The notes below the pieces were generated by a model. That model was given only the letters and a program-made list of their open reading frames with translations. It searched no databases and was not told the origin of the DNA. A program made the position numbers and the translations under genes. DNA of 64,000 bases from NCBI RefSeq assembly GCF_015709455.1, contig NZ_JADNQW010000004.1:81530-145529 (forward strand), given 5' to 3'. Positions 42,765 to 51,024 of the stretch are shown here, piece by piece. The stretch's first letter is position 1; the number at the start of each line of letters is the position of its first letter. The DNA is from Methylosinus sp. H3A (lineage in GTDB: Bacteria; Pseudomonadota; Alphaproteobacteria; Rhizobiales; Beijerinckiaceae).

Positions 42765-45218
42765 ATGAAGTTCCGAAGCGGTTGGGTGTCGTTGGAAGCA
42801 ATGCTGGTCGCGCTGAGCGTGAGTCCTGCGTTCGGTCAAACCTCTGAAGTCCCGCGCGCCTCCGCAACAGTCGAGGACGTCAGAGTCGGTTCGGAAAATC
42901 CGACGCTCTCGGAGAAATCAGAGAAGCAAGCGACTGCGCTCCAAGAAGCCCCGCGCTCGGCGGCCGTCATCACCTCCAGTCAGATAGAGAACGCGCAGAT
43001 CACCAATGTCGAGGGCATTCGGAAGCTCGTGCCGAGCCTGTCGCTGAGATGGAACAATGTTCAGAATTTGAGTTACAATATAAGAGGGCTCGGCAATTCT
43101 TCTTCTAGTCAATTAGTGCCCGTTTTTAATGGCGTAGGAATTTATGTGGACGGGGTATATCTCCCTCGCCCGGGCTCATGGACGACAGACATTCCCGATC
43201 TCGATAGCGTTCAGGTGTACAAAGGCCCTTCTGCGACGCTCGGCGGATATGATGATGTTGCCGGACGCCTCTACATTCGGACTGCGGCTCCGTCCTTCAC
43301 GCCGCAACAAAAGGTCGAAATTTCCTACGGAACCTATAACGCTGTGCAGCTGAAGGCCAGCGCCACGGGGCCGCTCTTCGACAGCGATTGGGCGGCCTTT
43401 CGAATCGCCGTGTTCGGCAAAGATCGCGACGGTTATATCCAGGGCACCAGCAGCGGCTCGAGTGGAGGCGTCGATTATCAGGATATTCATACCAAAGGGG
43501 CGAGAGCGCAATTGCTGCTGCAGCCTACCAACGATCTGTCTGTTCGTTTCATTGGCGACTGGTCGCACATCGATACGAAGTGCTGCGTGAAACTCGGCAA
43601 CGGGCTTTTTACAAATTATGCAAATGGCGCAGCGTTCGCGCCGAACTTCCTGACGCGCGCGGCGGCGGTAGGCTATTCGCCCCTTCAGACCCTAGGCGTG
43701 TTACAGCAATTCAACAACTATAATGTAGATCTCGTCACGGCGACGCCCACGGAACGCACTGAGAGCTACGGCATAAGCTCTCAGGTGGATTACAGCGGTG
43801 ACGACTTCAACATATCGTCGCTGACGTCGTTGCGAGGATTCGACTATCACCCTTATTGGCTGAACAACCAGACGATCAATGTCGACACGAACACGGCTTC
43901 GCACGGCCACCCATCCGTGAAGGCGGTTCAGCACGACACGAAAATCTCGTCGCAGGCGGGCGAACCGGTCGAAGTTGCCGGAGGATTGTTCTTCTATTGG
44001 GAGGACTTTCTGAGCTGGGGCCTTTCCTCCTATGGAACGAAGGCTGGGGCTTGGTTCCAGCCGACGCAGCCACTCGCTGTGGCGAATGCGGCGTTGAGCG
44101 GCGCTGGGCGTGATACATATGTTCATGTCACCTCGACGCAGATCGCTCCTTATGTTCAAGGGACGTGGCACGCGGCGCCCGAGATCGACATCAACGCCGG
44201 CGTGCGCTTCTCCTATACGGGTAAAACAGGCGTAGCTCTCGGACAAACCTATGGACCGTCCTACAGTGGACTGACAGTGGCACAACAGGCGACAGCCGCG
44301 ACGCTAAGATCTAACCTGCTCGGACCCGCATATTACTATTACACCGCGAACACCGATCAAGGACTCTGGTCTGGCTTCCTTTCCGCGACCTACAAGGTCA
44401 CGCCGGACATAGGCGTCTACGCAACCTATTCCCACGGAGCGCGGCCCGGCGGTCCGAATGTTTCGACGTCGTATCTCCCCTCTGGAGCGTCGACGACGAT
44501 CAAGCCTGAAGAGAGCCACAATTTCGAAGTCGGACTCAAGAGCACGTTCCTCGATAATCGGCTGCTCGTAAACGCGGCCGTTTTCGATCAGATCAACTTC
44601 AACTACATAACCAACGTGACGCAGATCAACGCTGGCGGCGCTTCCGTGAGTTATCTCGCAAATGCGAAACGTGTCATTTCGAGAGGCGTCGAAGTCGATG
44701 TGCGCGCAAAGCCGATCGATGGTCTCGAAGTCTATGGCTCTGCTGTCTTCACCGACGCATTCTTCCAGTCATTCGAGAATTCTCCATGCCCTCTCGAATT
44801 GACCAATCTGGCGAGCGCGGGTCTGCGAAATTGCAATTTCAACGGAAAGCGCCTTCCGATCACGTCCCGATGGACGATGTCCTCGGGCGCTCTATACAGC
44901 CATCCGCTCGGCTTCGATATTCCCTACCTCGAACGCGCGTCGATCGGATTCGTTGGCGTCGATTTCAACTGGCAGAGCCGGTACTATTCCGATGCGACGG
45001 ACTCCGTTTATGCTCAAATCAATCCATATGGCCTGCTCAACTTCAACTTGGGCGTGAAGACCGACGATGAAAAGTGGAAGCTCACCGGATGGGTGCATAA
45101 CGCGCTGGACAAGCGCTATTTCACCAATCTTCAGGGCAATCTCCTCAGCGGCGGCCTTATCGGCGGCACGGTCGGCGATCCCATCATGGGAGGCGTCGCT
45201 CTCGCAGTTACCTTCTGA
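42765..45218 (+). CDS. TonB-dependent outer-membrane receptor
   Basis: 817 residues from the ATG at 42765 (ribosome site cgggag). Signal peptide to about residue 25 (ALSVSPAFGQ). The plug domain has ALQEAPRSAAVITSSQIENAQITNVEGIRKLVPSLSLRW, NIRGLGNSS and YVDGVYLPRPGSWTTDIPDLDSVQVYKGPSATLGG. The 22-strand barrel ends at ALAVTF with the usual C-terminal Phe. It takes up ligands too big or scarce for porins using TonB energy. There is no siderophore gene here. Its neighbours are a dipeptide-type importer and sulfur monooxygenases, so a bulky organosulfur ligand or its conjugate is a reasonable guess. Confidence 0.88.
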   Translation: MKFRSGWVSLEAMLVALSVSPAFGQTSEVPRASATVEDVRVGSENPTLSEKSEKQATALQEAPRSAAVITSSQIENAQITNVEGIRKLVPSLSLRWNNVQNLSYNIRGLGNSSSSQLVPVFNGVGIYVDGVYLPRPGSWTTDIPDLDSVQVYKGPSATLGGYDDVAGRLYIRTAAPSFTPQQKVEISYGTYNAVQLKASATGPLFDSDWAAFRIAVFGKDRDGYIQGTSSGSSGGVDYQDIHTKGARAQLLLQPTNDLSVRFIGDWSHIDTKCCVKLGNGLFTNYANGAAFAPNFLTRAAAVGYSPLQTLGVLQQFNNYNVDLVTATPTERTESYGISSQVDYSGDDFNISSLTSLRGFDYHPYWLNNQTINVDTNTASHGHPSVKAVQHDTKISSQAGEPVEVAGGLFFYWEDFLSWGLSSYGTKAGAWFQPTQPLAVANAALSGAGRDTYVHVTSTQIAPYVQGTWHAAPEIDINAGVRFSYTGKTGVALGQTYGPSYSGLTVAQQATAATLRSNLLGPAYYYYTANTDQGLWSGFLSATYKVTPDIGVYATYSHGARPGGPNVSTSYLPSGASTTIKPEESHNFEVGLKSTFLDNRLLVNAAVFDQINFNYITNVTQINAGGASVSYLANAKRVISRGVEVDVRAKPIDGLEVYGSAVFTDAFFQSFENSPCPLELTNLASAGLRNCNFNGKRLPITSRWTMSSGALYSHPLGFDIPYLERASIGFVGVDFNWQSRYYSDATDSVYAQINPYGLLNFNLGVKTDDEKWKLTGWVHNALDKRYFTNLQGNLLSGGLIGGTVGDPIMGGVALAVTF

Positions 45219-45276
45219 ACGCGCCACTGAAACACGTCGCTGTCGAAGCCACGACGACACCGATGATTGAACGAAG

Positions 45277-45297
45277 CCGCTATCGCGGCGATAGCGG
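45277..45297 (+). terminator. Stem-loop after the TonB receptor gene
   Basis: CCGCTATCG-CGG-CGATAGCGG: a perfect 9-bp stem with a 3-base loop, 58 bases after the receptor stop. It lacks a T-tract but is the clearest stop signal in the 199-base gap. Confidence 0.45.
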
Positions 45298-45314
45298 CGA
45301 CGTCGCGTGATTGA

Positions 45315-45365
45315 CCTCCTGTCTGAGAGGTTTTGGGCATGGCAGCCCGACCTTTAGACAGGAGG
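45315..45365 (+). repeat. 10-bp inverted repeat before the binding-protein gene
   Basis: CCTCCTGTCT (45315-45324) pairs with AGACAGGAGG (45356-45365) around a 31-base loop, 52 bases before the ATG at 45418. It could be a leader stem-loop controlling the importer operon or a small transposon relic; the sequence does not tell which. Confidence 0.4.
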
Positions 45366-45417
45366 CGCTTGCGCTTTGCGATAGTCGTTGGGGCAAGTTA
45401 AACCTCGCGGAACTCAA

Positions 45418-47103
45418 ATGACAATTTGTGATCGTGGAACTAGGATCGTTTCCGCAGTCATTTTGGTGCTAGGGGGCGTCGCAAGGGTAGAAGCTGCGGA
45501 CGCGAACAGCCGGGCGCTGACCTACCCCTCCGCGGACTATCGAGAGTCGCAAGTCGGAATATCCGGCGGAACGCTGAGGATCTCCGTGGCATCGGATACA
45601 GGAAGCCTCGATCTTCATGCGATCTCGGCCGCCAATGCGCAATGGCTCGGCCGCATTCTTTACGACAATCTCGTTTACTTGAACGAAACGGGCCAGCCGA
45701 CGCCATGGCTAGCTAAGTCTTGGACTATTTCGCCCGACGGCAAGACCTATACTTTTTACCTGCGCGACGATGTCACCTTCAGCGACGGCGCGAAATTCAA
45801 CGCCGAAGCCGTGGCGATTAACCTTGACCATATGCGCGACCCGGCGACGAAATCTCCGCTCGCTGGCGGCTATATCGCGCCCTATGACACCGGGCGCATC
45901 GTGAGCGAGTATGTCTTCGAGGCAAAGCTGCGAGAGCCTTACACTCCGTTTCTGAGCGTCCTGGCGCAATCATGGCTGGCGATGGAATCGCCCAAGGCAA
46001 TCAAGGAACGTCCAAAGACCTTGGGGGAGGCGCCCGTTGGGTCGGGCCCGTTCGTGCTGGAAAGCTATGCGAAGCAGCGGGGCATGGTGCTGGTCAAGCG
46101 ACCCGATTACCAATGGTCTCCTCCGCTGATGGGACATCAGGGTCCCGCCTATCTGGACCGGATCGAGATCGAATTCGTGTCGGACGCGGCGATCCGCTAT
46201 TATTCGCTGGCTTCTGGCGAGTATGATTTCTCCATCGATCTTCCACCTCAAAGCGCGACCGCCGTTCGCGCTGCCCCTAATCTAGTATTGGAAAATCGCG
46301 TGCGCATGGGGTGCCCATCCAGGGCCATAGCTTTTAACACCAAGCAGTTTCCCTTCGACGATGTCAGGCTTCGCAAGGCCACAGCGCACGCGATCGACCG
46401 AGAAGGCATCGTCCACATCGCAGGTTTCGGCGAATACAAGCCGATCGCTAATTTCCTCGCGGAGAACACGCCATATTTCGACCCGTCCTTCGAGAAGGGC
46501 TTGCGCTATGATCCCGGTGAGGCAAATCGCTTATTCGATGAAGCGGGTTGGACTGGACGCGACGCGGAGGGCTATCGCACTCGAAACGGACAACGGCTCC
46601 AAGCGGATCTCGTTGTCTCGCAAACTTTGGGTACGTCTTCCTCACCGCTCGTCACTGAAATTCAGGCGGACTTGAAAAAGGTGGGCTTCAACCTGAGGCT
46701 TGTCCAAGTTCCGGCGGCAGTCATGACGCAGCGTCGCGCCACCGGCAATTATCAGGCCATCACGGCAGGCGTTTGGCATACCAACACGCCCGACGCGCTT
46801 TATATAAATTACCACAGCAGTCAAATTCCGAACCAGAACCGCGGCGGACAGAATACCGCGCGTCTGGACGATCCGGCGCTGGACGATTTGCTCTCCAGCG
46901 CTAGGCACGCCAGCGATCCCGAAAACCTCAAATCGCTTTATAGTCAGGCGCAGGCTAGGTTGATCGATCTAGCGCCAGGCGTGCCGGTCTATGACTTCTA
47001 CTCGATGGTAGGGTATCATCGACGCGTGCAAGGCGTCATCTTTGATACGTCGCATGAGACCCCGATCTTTGAAACCATCTGGCTTCGGCAACCCGCCCCA
47101 TGA
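45418..47103 (+). CDS. ABC substrate-binding protein, dipeptide/nickel (DppA/SBP_bac_5) type
   Basis: 561 residues from the ATG at 45418; a TTG at 45388 is a less likely start. Signal peptide IVSAVILVLGGVARVEA. SBP_bac_5 hallmarks: LRISVASDTGSLDLHAISAANAQWLGRILYDNLVYLNETGQPTPWLAKSWTISPDGKTYTFYLRDDVTFSDGAKFNAEAVAINLDHM and VGSGPFVLESYAKQRGMVLVKRPDYQW. It binds peptides, nickel chelates, glutathione or similar medium-sized ligands. It ends four bases inside the first permease gene, so the operon is coupled. The TonB receptor upstream probably delivers its ligand to the periplasm. Confidence 0.87.
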   Translation: MTICDRGTRIVSAVILVLGGVARVEAADANSRALTYPSADYRESQVGISGGTLRISVASDTGSLDLHAISAANAQWLGRILYDNLVYLNETGQPTPWLAKSWTISPDGKTYTFYLRDDVTFSDGAKFNAEAVAINLDHMRDPATKSPLAGGYIAPYDTGRIVSEYVFEAKLREPYTPFLSVLAQSWLAMESPKAIKERPKTLGEAPVGSGPFVLESYAKQRGMVLVKRPDYQWSPPLMGHQGPAYLDRIEIEFVSDAAIRYYSLASGEYDFSIDLPPQSATAVRAAPNLVLENRVRMGCPSRAIAFNTKQFPFDDVRLRKATAHAIDREGIVHIAGFGEYKPIANFLAENTPYFDPSFEKGLRYDPGEANRLFDEAGWTGRDAEGYRTRNGQRLQADLVVSQTLGTSSSPLVTEIQADLKKVGFNLRLVQVPAAVMTQRRATGNYQAITAGVWHTNTPDALYINYHSSQIPNQNRGGQNTARLDDPALDDLLSSARHASDPENLKSLYSQAQARLIDLAPGVPVYDFYSMVGYHRRVQGVIFDTSHETPIFETIWLRQPAP

Positions 47104-48029
47104 GAGTCTTGAAGAGACTGACGTCGAGACTACTTGCCGGCCTCGTGGTGCTGTGGGGAACGGCGACTCTGATCTTTATCGCGATCAACGTCACTCCTGG
47201 CGACGCCGCTACGATGATCCTAGGCGGTCCCGATGCGCTGCCGACACCGGCTGTCTTGCAGCAGGTCCGAACGGAGTATGGGCTGGATAAGCCTTTATAC
47301 CAGCAATACTACCTCTACATCTCGAGATTGGTTCGCGGCGACCTAGGTGAATCGTTCCGGTTGCACGTTCCGGTCACATTGCTGATTGGCCAGCAGATAG
47401 GCGCGACAGCGACTCTCGCCCTTTTGGCAACCATTGTCGGGGTGACGCTGTCCTTGATCGTTTCGTTGACTACGGCCAAGCGCGGCGACTGGCTGACGCT
47501 GGCGGCATCGTTTCCAGAGTTCGCCTTCTCTCTGATCCCGTCATTCGTCATCGGGCTACTTCTGTTGCTTGGGTTTTCATTCCACTTTCATTTGTTTTCC
47601 GTATCGAGTGCTCACGGCTGGAATGCGATGGTGCTGCCCACAGTGACCTTGGCCTTGCCCATTTTCGGGGTCGTCAGCCAGGTCTTGCGACGGGAGCTCG
47701 ATCACACGTTGGAGCAACCGTTTATCCTGAGCGCGTTGGCTCGCGGACTGTCCGATACCGGCGTGCGCGCCGGGCATGCGCTGCGTCACGCATTGATCCC
47801 GACGGTTACGCTGACAAGCATGGTCTTCGCCGGGTTGTTTTCCGGCGCCGTCGTGGTGGAAACGGTTTTCAACCGTCAGGGGCTGGGCCGTCTTATGGTA
47901 GATGCAACCAGCAACAAGGATATCCCGCTTGTCCTCGGCCTTGCACTGCTGGTGACGCTGATCAATGTCGTCATCAATATCATCGTCGACTTCATCTATG
48001 TCTTGATCGATCCGCGAGTCGAACGTTAA
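47100..48029 (+). CDS. ABC permease, DppB type
   Basis: 309 residues and six membrane helices. The N-terminal block VVLWGTATLIFIAINVTPGDAATMILGG and the periplasmic segment VRTEYGLDKPLYQQYYLYISRLVRGDLGESF are diagnostic of DppB/OppB/GsiC permeases. The EAA-like loop is ALARGLSDTGVRAGHALRHALIPTVT, and the C-terminus reads VNIIVDFIYVLIDPRVER. It forms the channel with the product of 48029-48844. Its ATG overlaps the stop of the binding protein (ATGA), and its stop overlaps the next ATG. Confidence 0.9.
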   Translation: MRVLKRLTSRLLAGLVVLWGTATLIFIAINVTPGDAATMILGGPDALPTPAVLQQVRTEYGLDKPLYQQYYLYISRLVRGDLGESFRLHVPVTLLIGQQIGATATLALLATIVGVTLSLIVSLTTAKRGDWLTLAASFPEFAFSLIPSFVIGLLLLLGFSFHFHLFSVSSAHGWNAMVLPTVTLALPIFGVVSQVLRRELDHTLEQPFILSALARGLSDTGVRAGHALRHALIPTVTLTSMVFAGLFSGAVVVETVFNRQGLGRLMVDATSNKDIPLVLGLALLVTLINVVINIIVDFIYVLIDPRVER

Positions 48030-48844
48030 TGAAGCGCCCTCTCCCGGATCCCGCCTTGGCGCTCGCCGTTCTGTTCATTCTCTTTCTGGTCGTCGCTGCC
48101 GGCTTCCCTGAATGGCTGGCAACAGGCGATCCTTTCGCGACAAATCCACGTCACGCATTCTCCCCACCCGGCGCGGAGCATCTGTTCGGAACGGACGAGA
48201 ACGGCCGCGACGTGGCGACACGCATTGTCTACGGCGCCCGCTCGTCCCTGTTTCTCGGGCTGAGCGCCGCTATCCTCACCGTGTCACTGGGCATCGTCCT
48301 AGGTCTGCTCGCGGGCCTCAGTCATCGCGTGATCGACAATGCGGTGATGCGATTCGTCGATATCCTTCAATCCTTTCCCGAAATTTTGCTGGTGCTGCTG
48401 ATCGTGAGCTTTTGGGGCAACAGCGTGCTCAATCTGCTACTAGCTTTAGGCGTCGCGGGTGTGCCTCGAGGAGCGAGACAGGTGCGCGCGCAAGTGCTGG
48501 TGATCCGTAATGCCCCATTTGTCGAGGCCGCCCGCACACTCGGCATTCCGTCCTGGTTGGTGTCCTTGCGCCATGTGCTCCCCAATTCCATCGGCCCGGT
48601 GCTTGTGATCCTGCCCATAGAGGTCGGCTGGAAGATATCCGCCGCGGCGGCTCTTAGTTATCTGGGTCTGGGGGCGCCGCCACCTGCGCCAGATTGGGGA
48701 GCCATGCTGGCCGTTGGCCGTGAATACATCATGACGGCATGGTGGCTGACCGCCACGCCGGCCGTCACCATCACATTGACGGTTCTTTCCGTCACCATTT
48801 TGGGGCGCTCGCTGATCCGCCGCTCCGAGGGGCGGGGCGCATGA
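48029..48844 (+). CDS. ABC permease, DppC type
   Basis: 271 residues. The DppC/OppC block SPPGAEHLFGTDENGRDVATRIVYGARSSLFLGL is near the N-terminus. The EAA loop is VIRNAPFVEAARTLGIPSWLVSLRHVLPNSIGPVLVI, followed by AAALSYLGLGAPPPAPDWGAML. It pairs with the DppB-type permease. The start is a TAATG overlap with the previous stop, and the end overlaps the ATPase start by ATGA. All four genes 45418-50550 are thus translated as one coupled unit. Confidence 0.9.
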   Translation: MKRPLPDPALALAVLFILFLVVAAGFPEWLATGDPFATNPRHAFSPPGAEHLFGTDENGRDVATRIVYGARSSLFLGLSAAILTVSLGIVLGLLAGLSHRVIDNAVMRFVDILQSFPEILLVLLIVSFWGNSVLNLLLALGVAGVPRGARQVRAQVLVIRNAPFVEAARTLGIPSWLVSLRHVLPNSIGPVLVILPIEVGWKISAAAALSYLGLGAPPPAPDWGAMLAVGREYIMTAWWLTATPAVTITLTVLSVTILGRSLIRRSEGRGA

Positions 48845-50550
48845 CCCATCTTGTCGATGTCGAGAAATTGACGGTTCGGTTCGCCCGGCATTCGAAGCCG
48901 GCTGTGACGAACGTGTCCTTCACGCTCGATCGCGGAGAAAGCCTGGCGCTTATCGGGGAATCGGGCTCCGGCAAGAGCGTCACCCTCCGCAGCTTGGTCG
49001 GACTCGTTGGGGCGGGCGCCGAATCCGCAGCGGAGCGGCTCCGATTTGGCGGCGAGGATATCCGCGCCTTTAGCGGCGCGACCTGGCGTCGGGTTCGCGG
49101 AGGGCGGATCGGGTTCATTCTGCAGGACGCCCTTGGTTCGCTCGATCCGCTGCGTCCGGTAGGGCGCGAAATCGACGAAGCGTTGCGGCTGCACCGCGAT
49201 CTGTCTCGCGCGGGACGACATGAACGGGTCATCGAATTGTTGCAATCCGTCGGCGTTCCCGAACCGGAACTGCGGGCGCGCCAATACCCGCACCAATTGT
49301 CCGGCGGCCTGCGTCAGCGCGCGCTGATCGCTTCCGCCATCGCCTGCGGCCCGGAATTGCTGCTCGCTGACGAGCCGACGACGGCGCTCGACGCCTTGGT
49401 GCAGGCTCAGGTACTGGATCTATTACAGGCCTTTCGCACGCCAAAGACAGGGCTGTTGATCGTTAGCCACGATTTGGCTGTCGCGGCTCGCCTGGCGGAT
49501 CGGATCGCCGTCATGTGGAATGGCGAAATCGTTGAGCAAGGCCCAAGCGAGGCGGTTTTGGGCGACCCCCGTCATCCCTACACGAAGAAGCTGCTTGCCG
49601 CCTCGTCATCCGTGCATGCAAGGGCTCCCGTGGCGAGTCGACCGGCGTCGGCAGGCGGAGAAAAGCCTGTGATTGAAGCGCGAGGCTTGACGAAAAGCTT
49701 CGTGGGGGTGGATCACAAGCAGCGCACTGTCGTGTCGGACGTGTCTTTTTCCCTGCTGTCTGGAGAAACTCTGGGCGTAGTCGGCGAGTCTGGATCGGGG
49801 AAAACGACCCTCACACGGATCATTTTAGGGCTGGACCAGCAGGATGCCGGCGAAGTGCTGCTGCGCGGTCGAGACTGGCGTAACTTCACCACCAGGGAAA
49901 AGCAGACGGAGAGGCGACGAGTTCAGGTCGTGTTTCAAGATCCGCTGAGTTCCTTCGATCCCCGTTACACCGTCGAAAAGGTGATAAGCGAGGCCTTGGC
50001 AGTCGCCGGCTATAGCGCGGGCAAGGAGCGCCGTAGCCGAGCGGTGGAATTGCTCGAACTGGTGCGGCTGGACGCCTGTCTTCTAACCCGGCGCCCCATC
50101 GAACTCTCCGGCGGACAGCGCCAGCGCGTCGCGATAGCCCGCGCTCTTGCGCCAAACCCGGAGGTGATCATCTGCGATGAACCCGTGTCCGCGCTCGATG
50201 TGTCCGTGCAAGCGCAGATCCTCGATCTGCTCACCGATTTGAAAGCCAGGTTGGGCATCGCGTACCTGTTTATTTCCCACGACCTCGGTATCATCCAGCG
50301 CATGAGCGACCACGTCTTGGTGATGAAGGATGGGCGGGTTGTCGAATCTGGCGACGTGGTCAGTGTATTCCGGCATCCTCGGCATGACTATACGCGCGCA
50401 TTGCTCGATGCCATTCCGGCCCTCGTCGCGACGCATGACGCGCCAGCGCGGGCGGCCCTTGACGAACCGACGGCATCTGAGTTGGAGGGGCGCGCAGCGC
50501 GCGTCTATCGTGTTGGCAACAAAGCCATGGAAGAGTGCGAGCTTCAGTGA
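48841..50550 (+). CDS. Fused dual ABC ATPase, DppD-DppF type (GsiA-like)
   Basis: 569 residues with two complete ATPase domains in one chain, as in GsiA and YejF. Domain 1 (about 1-265): Walker A GESGSGKSV, signature LSGGLRQR, Walker B LLADEPTTALD. Domain 2 (about 275-545): Walker A GESGSGKTT, signature LSGGQRQR, Walker B IICDEPVSALD. Between them is the family linker EQGPSEAVLGDPRHPYTKKLLAA. In the usual Dpp system these are two genes; the fusion resembles glutathione and microcin C importers. It energises 47100-48844. After its stop, 50551-50845 contains no gene I can support. Confidence 0.9.
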   Translation: MTHLVDVEKLTVRFARHSKPAVTNVSFTLDRGESLALIGESGSGKSVTLRSLVGLVGAGAESAAERLRFGGEDIRAFSGATWRRVRGGRIGFILQDALGSLDPLRPVGREIDEALRLHRDLSRAGRHERVIELLQSVGVPEPELRARQYPHQLSGGLRQRALIASAIACGPELLLADEPTTALDALVQAQVLDLLQAFRTPKTGLLIVSHDLAVAARLADRIAVMWNGEIVEQGPSEAVLGDPRHPYTKKLLAASSSVHARAPVASRPASAGGEKPVIEARGLTKSFVGVDHKQRTVVSDVSFSLLSGETLGVVGESGSGKTTLTRIILGLDQQDAGEVLLRGRDWRNFTTREKQTERRRVQVVFQDPLSSFDPRYTVEKVISEALAVAGYSAGKERRSRAVELLELVRLDACLLTRRPIELSGGQRQRVAIARALAPNPEVIICDEPVSALDVSVQAQILDLLTDLKARLGIAYLFISHDLGIIQRMSDHVLVMKDGRVVESGDVVSVFRHPRHDYTRALLDAIPALVATHDAPARAALDEPTASELEGRAARVYRVGNKAMEECELQ

Positions 50551-50845
50551 TTTTCCACCACCTGAGACGCGCATAATATCGTGAACCGTGATTTGGGCGG
50601 AGGATTTGACTTCGGCATCCAAGCCAAGTTTGGCGGGCGCAATCCGCGTGTGTCTCGTCGGAGCCGCCGAGACTGAAAAACGCCCAGGTTTTGCGAAGAG
50701 CGCGTAAGGCTGTGCCAAACGACAGGAGAGCGCCCTTCGCAAACACCGTCTTCTATCGGCATTTGGGCGTGTTCGCGTGGTTTGGCGCGATCGATGAATC
50801 CGTGAAATCCGTTTGGCGCAATCAAGGCGTCGAGCAACAAAAACA
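50551..50845. other. Intergenic region without a recognisable gene
   Basis: 295 bases between the dual ATPase gene and the promoter at 50846. Open frames on the minus strand are antisense run-ons with no motif I know. The start of the stretch (tgatttttccaccacctgag) shows no strong stem-loop. Possibly decayed sequence. Confidence 0.5.
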
Positions 50846-50875
50846 TTGACCTAATTTCTATCGGTGCTATAGCAC
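50846..50875 (+). promoter_or_regulatory. Promoter with palindrome over the -10 box
   Basis: TTGACC (50846-50851), a 16-base spacer and TATAGC (50868-50873). The perfect 12-bp palindrome gtgctatagcac (50864-50875) spans the -10 box, a position where a repressor would block RNA polymerase. The A/T-rich leader continues about 150 bases to the ATG at 51025. Confidence 0.5.
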
Positions 50876-51024
50876 TTATAGTATTATATAAGCCATAAAT
50901 CGCAGCTTTTGTTGCAGTCTCGGCTAACTAAATCATATTCAATATATAGGCGTGAGAGGGATAACGCGAGCAAGCGGTCGCGCCGAGACGTGGCCGGTTT
51001 CTTGAATTAAAGGGGAGAGGCGTG

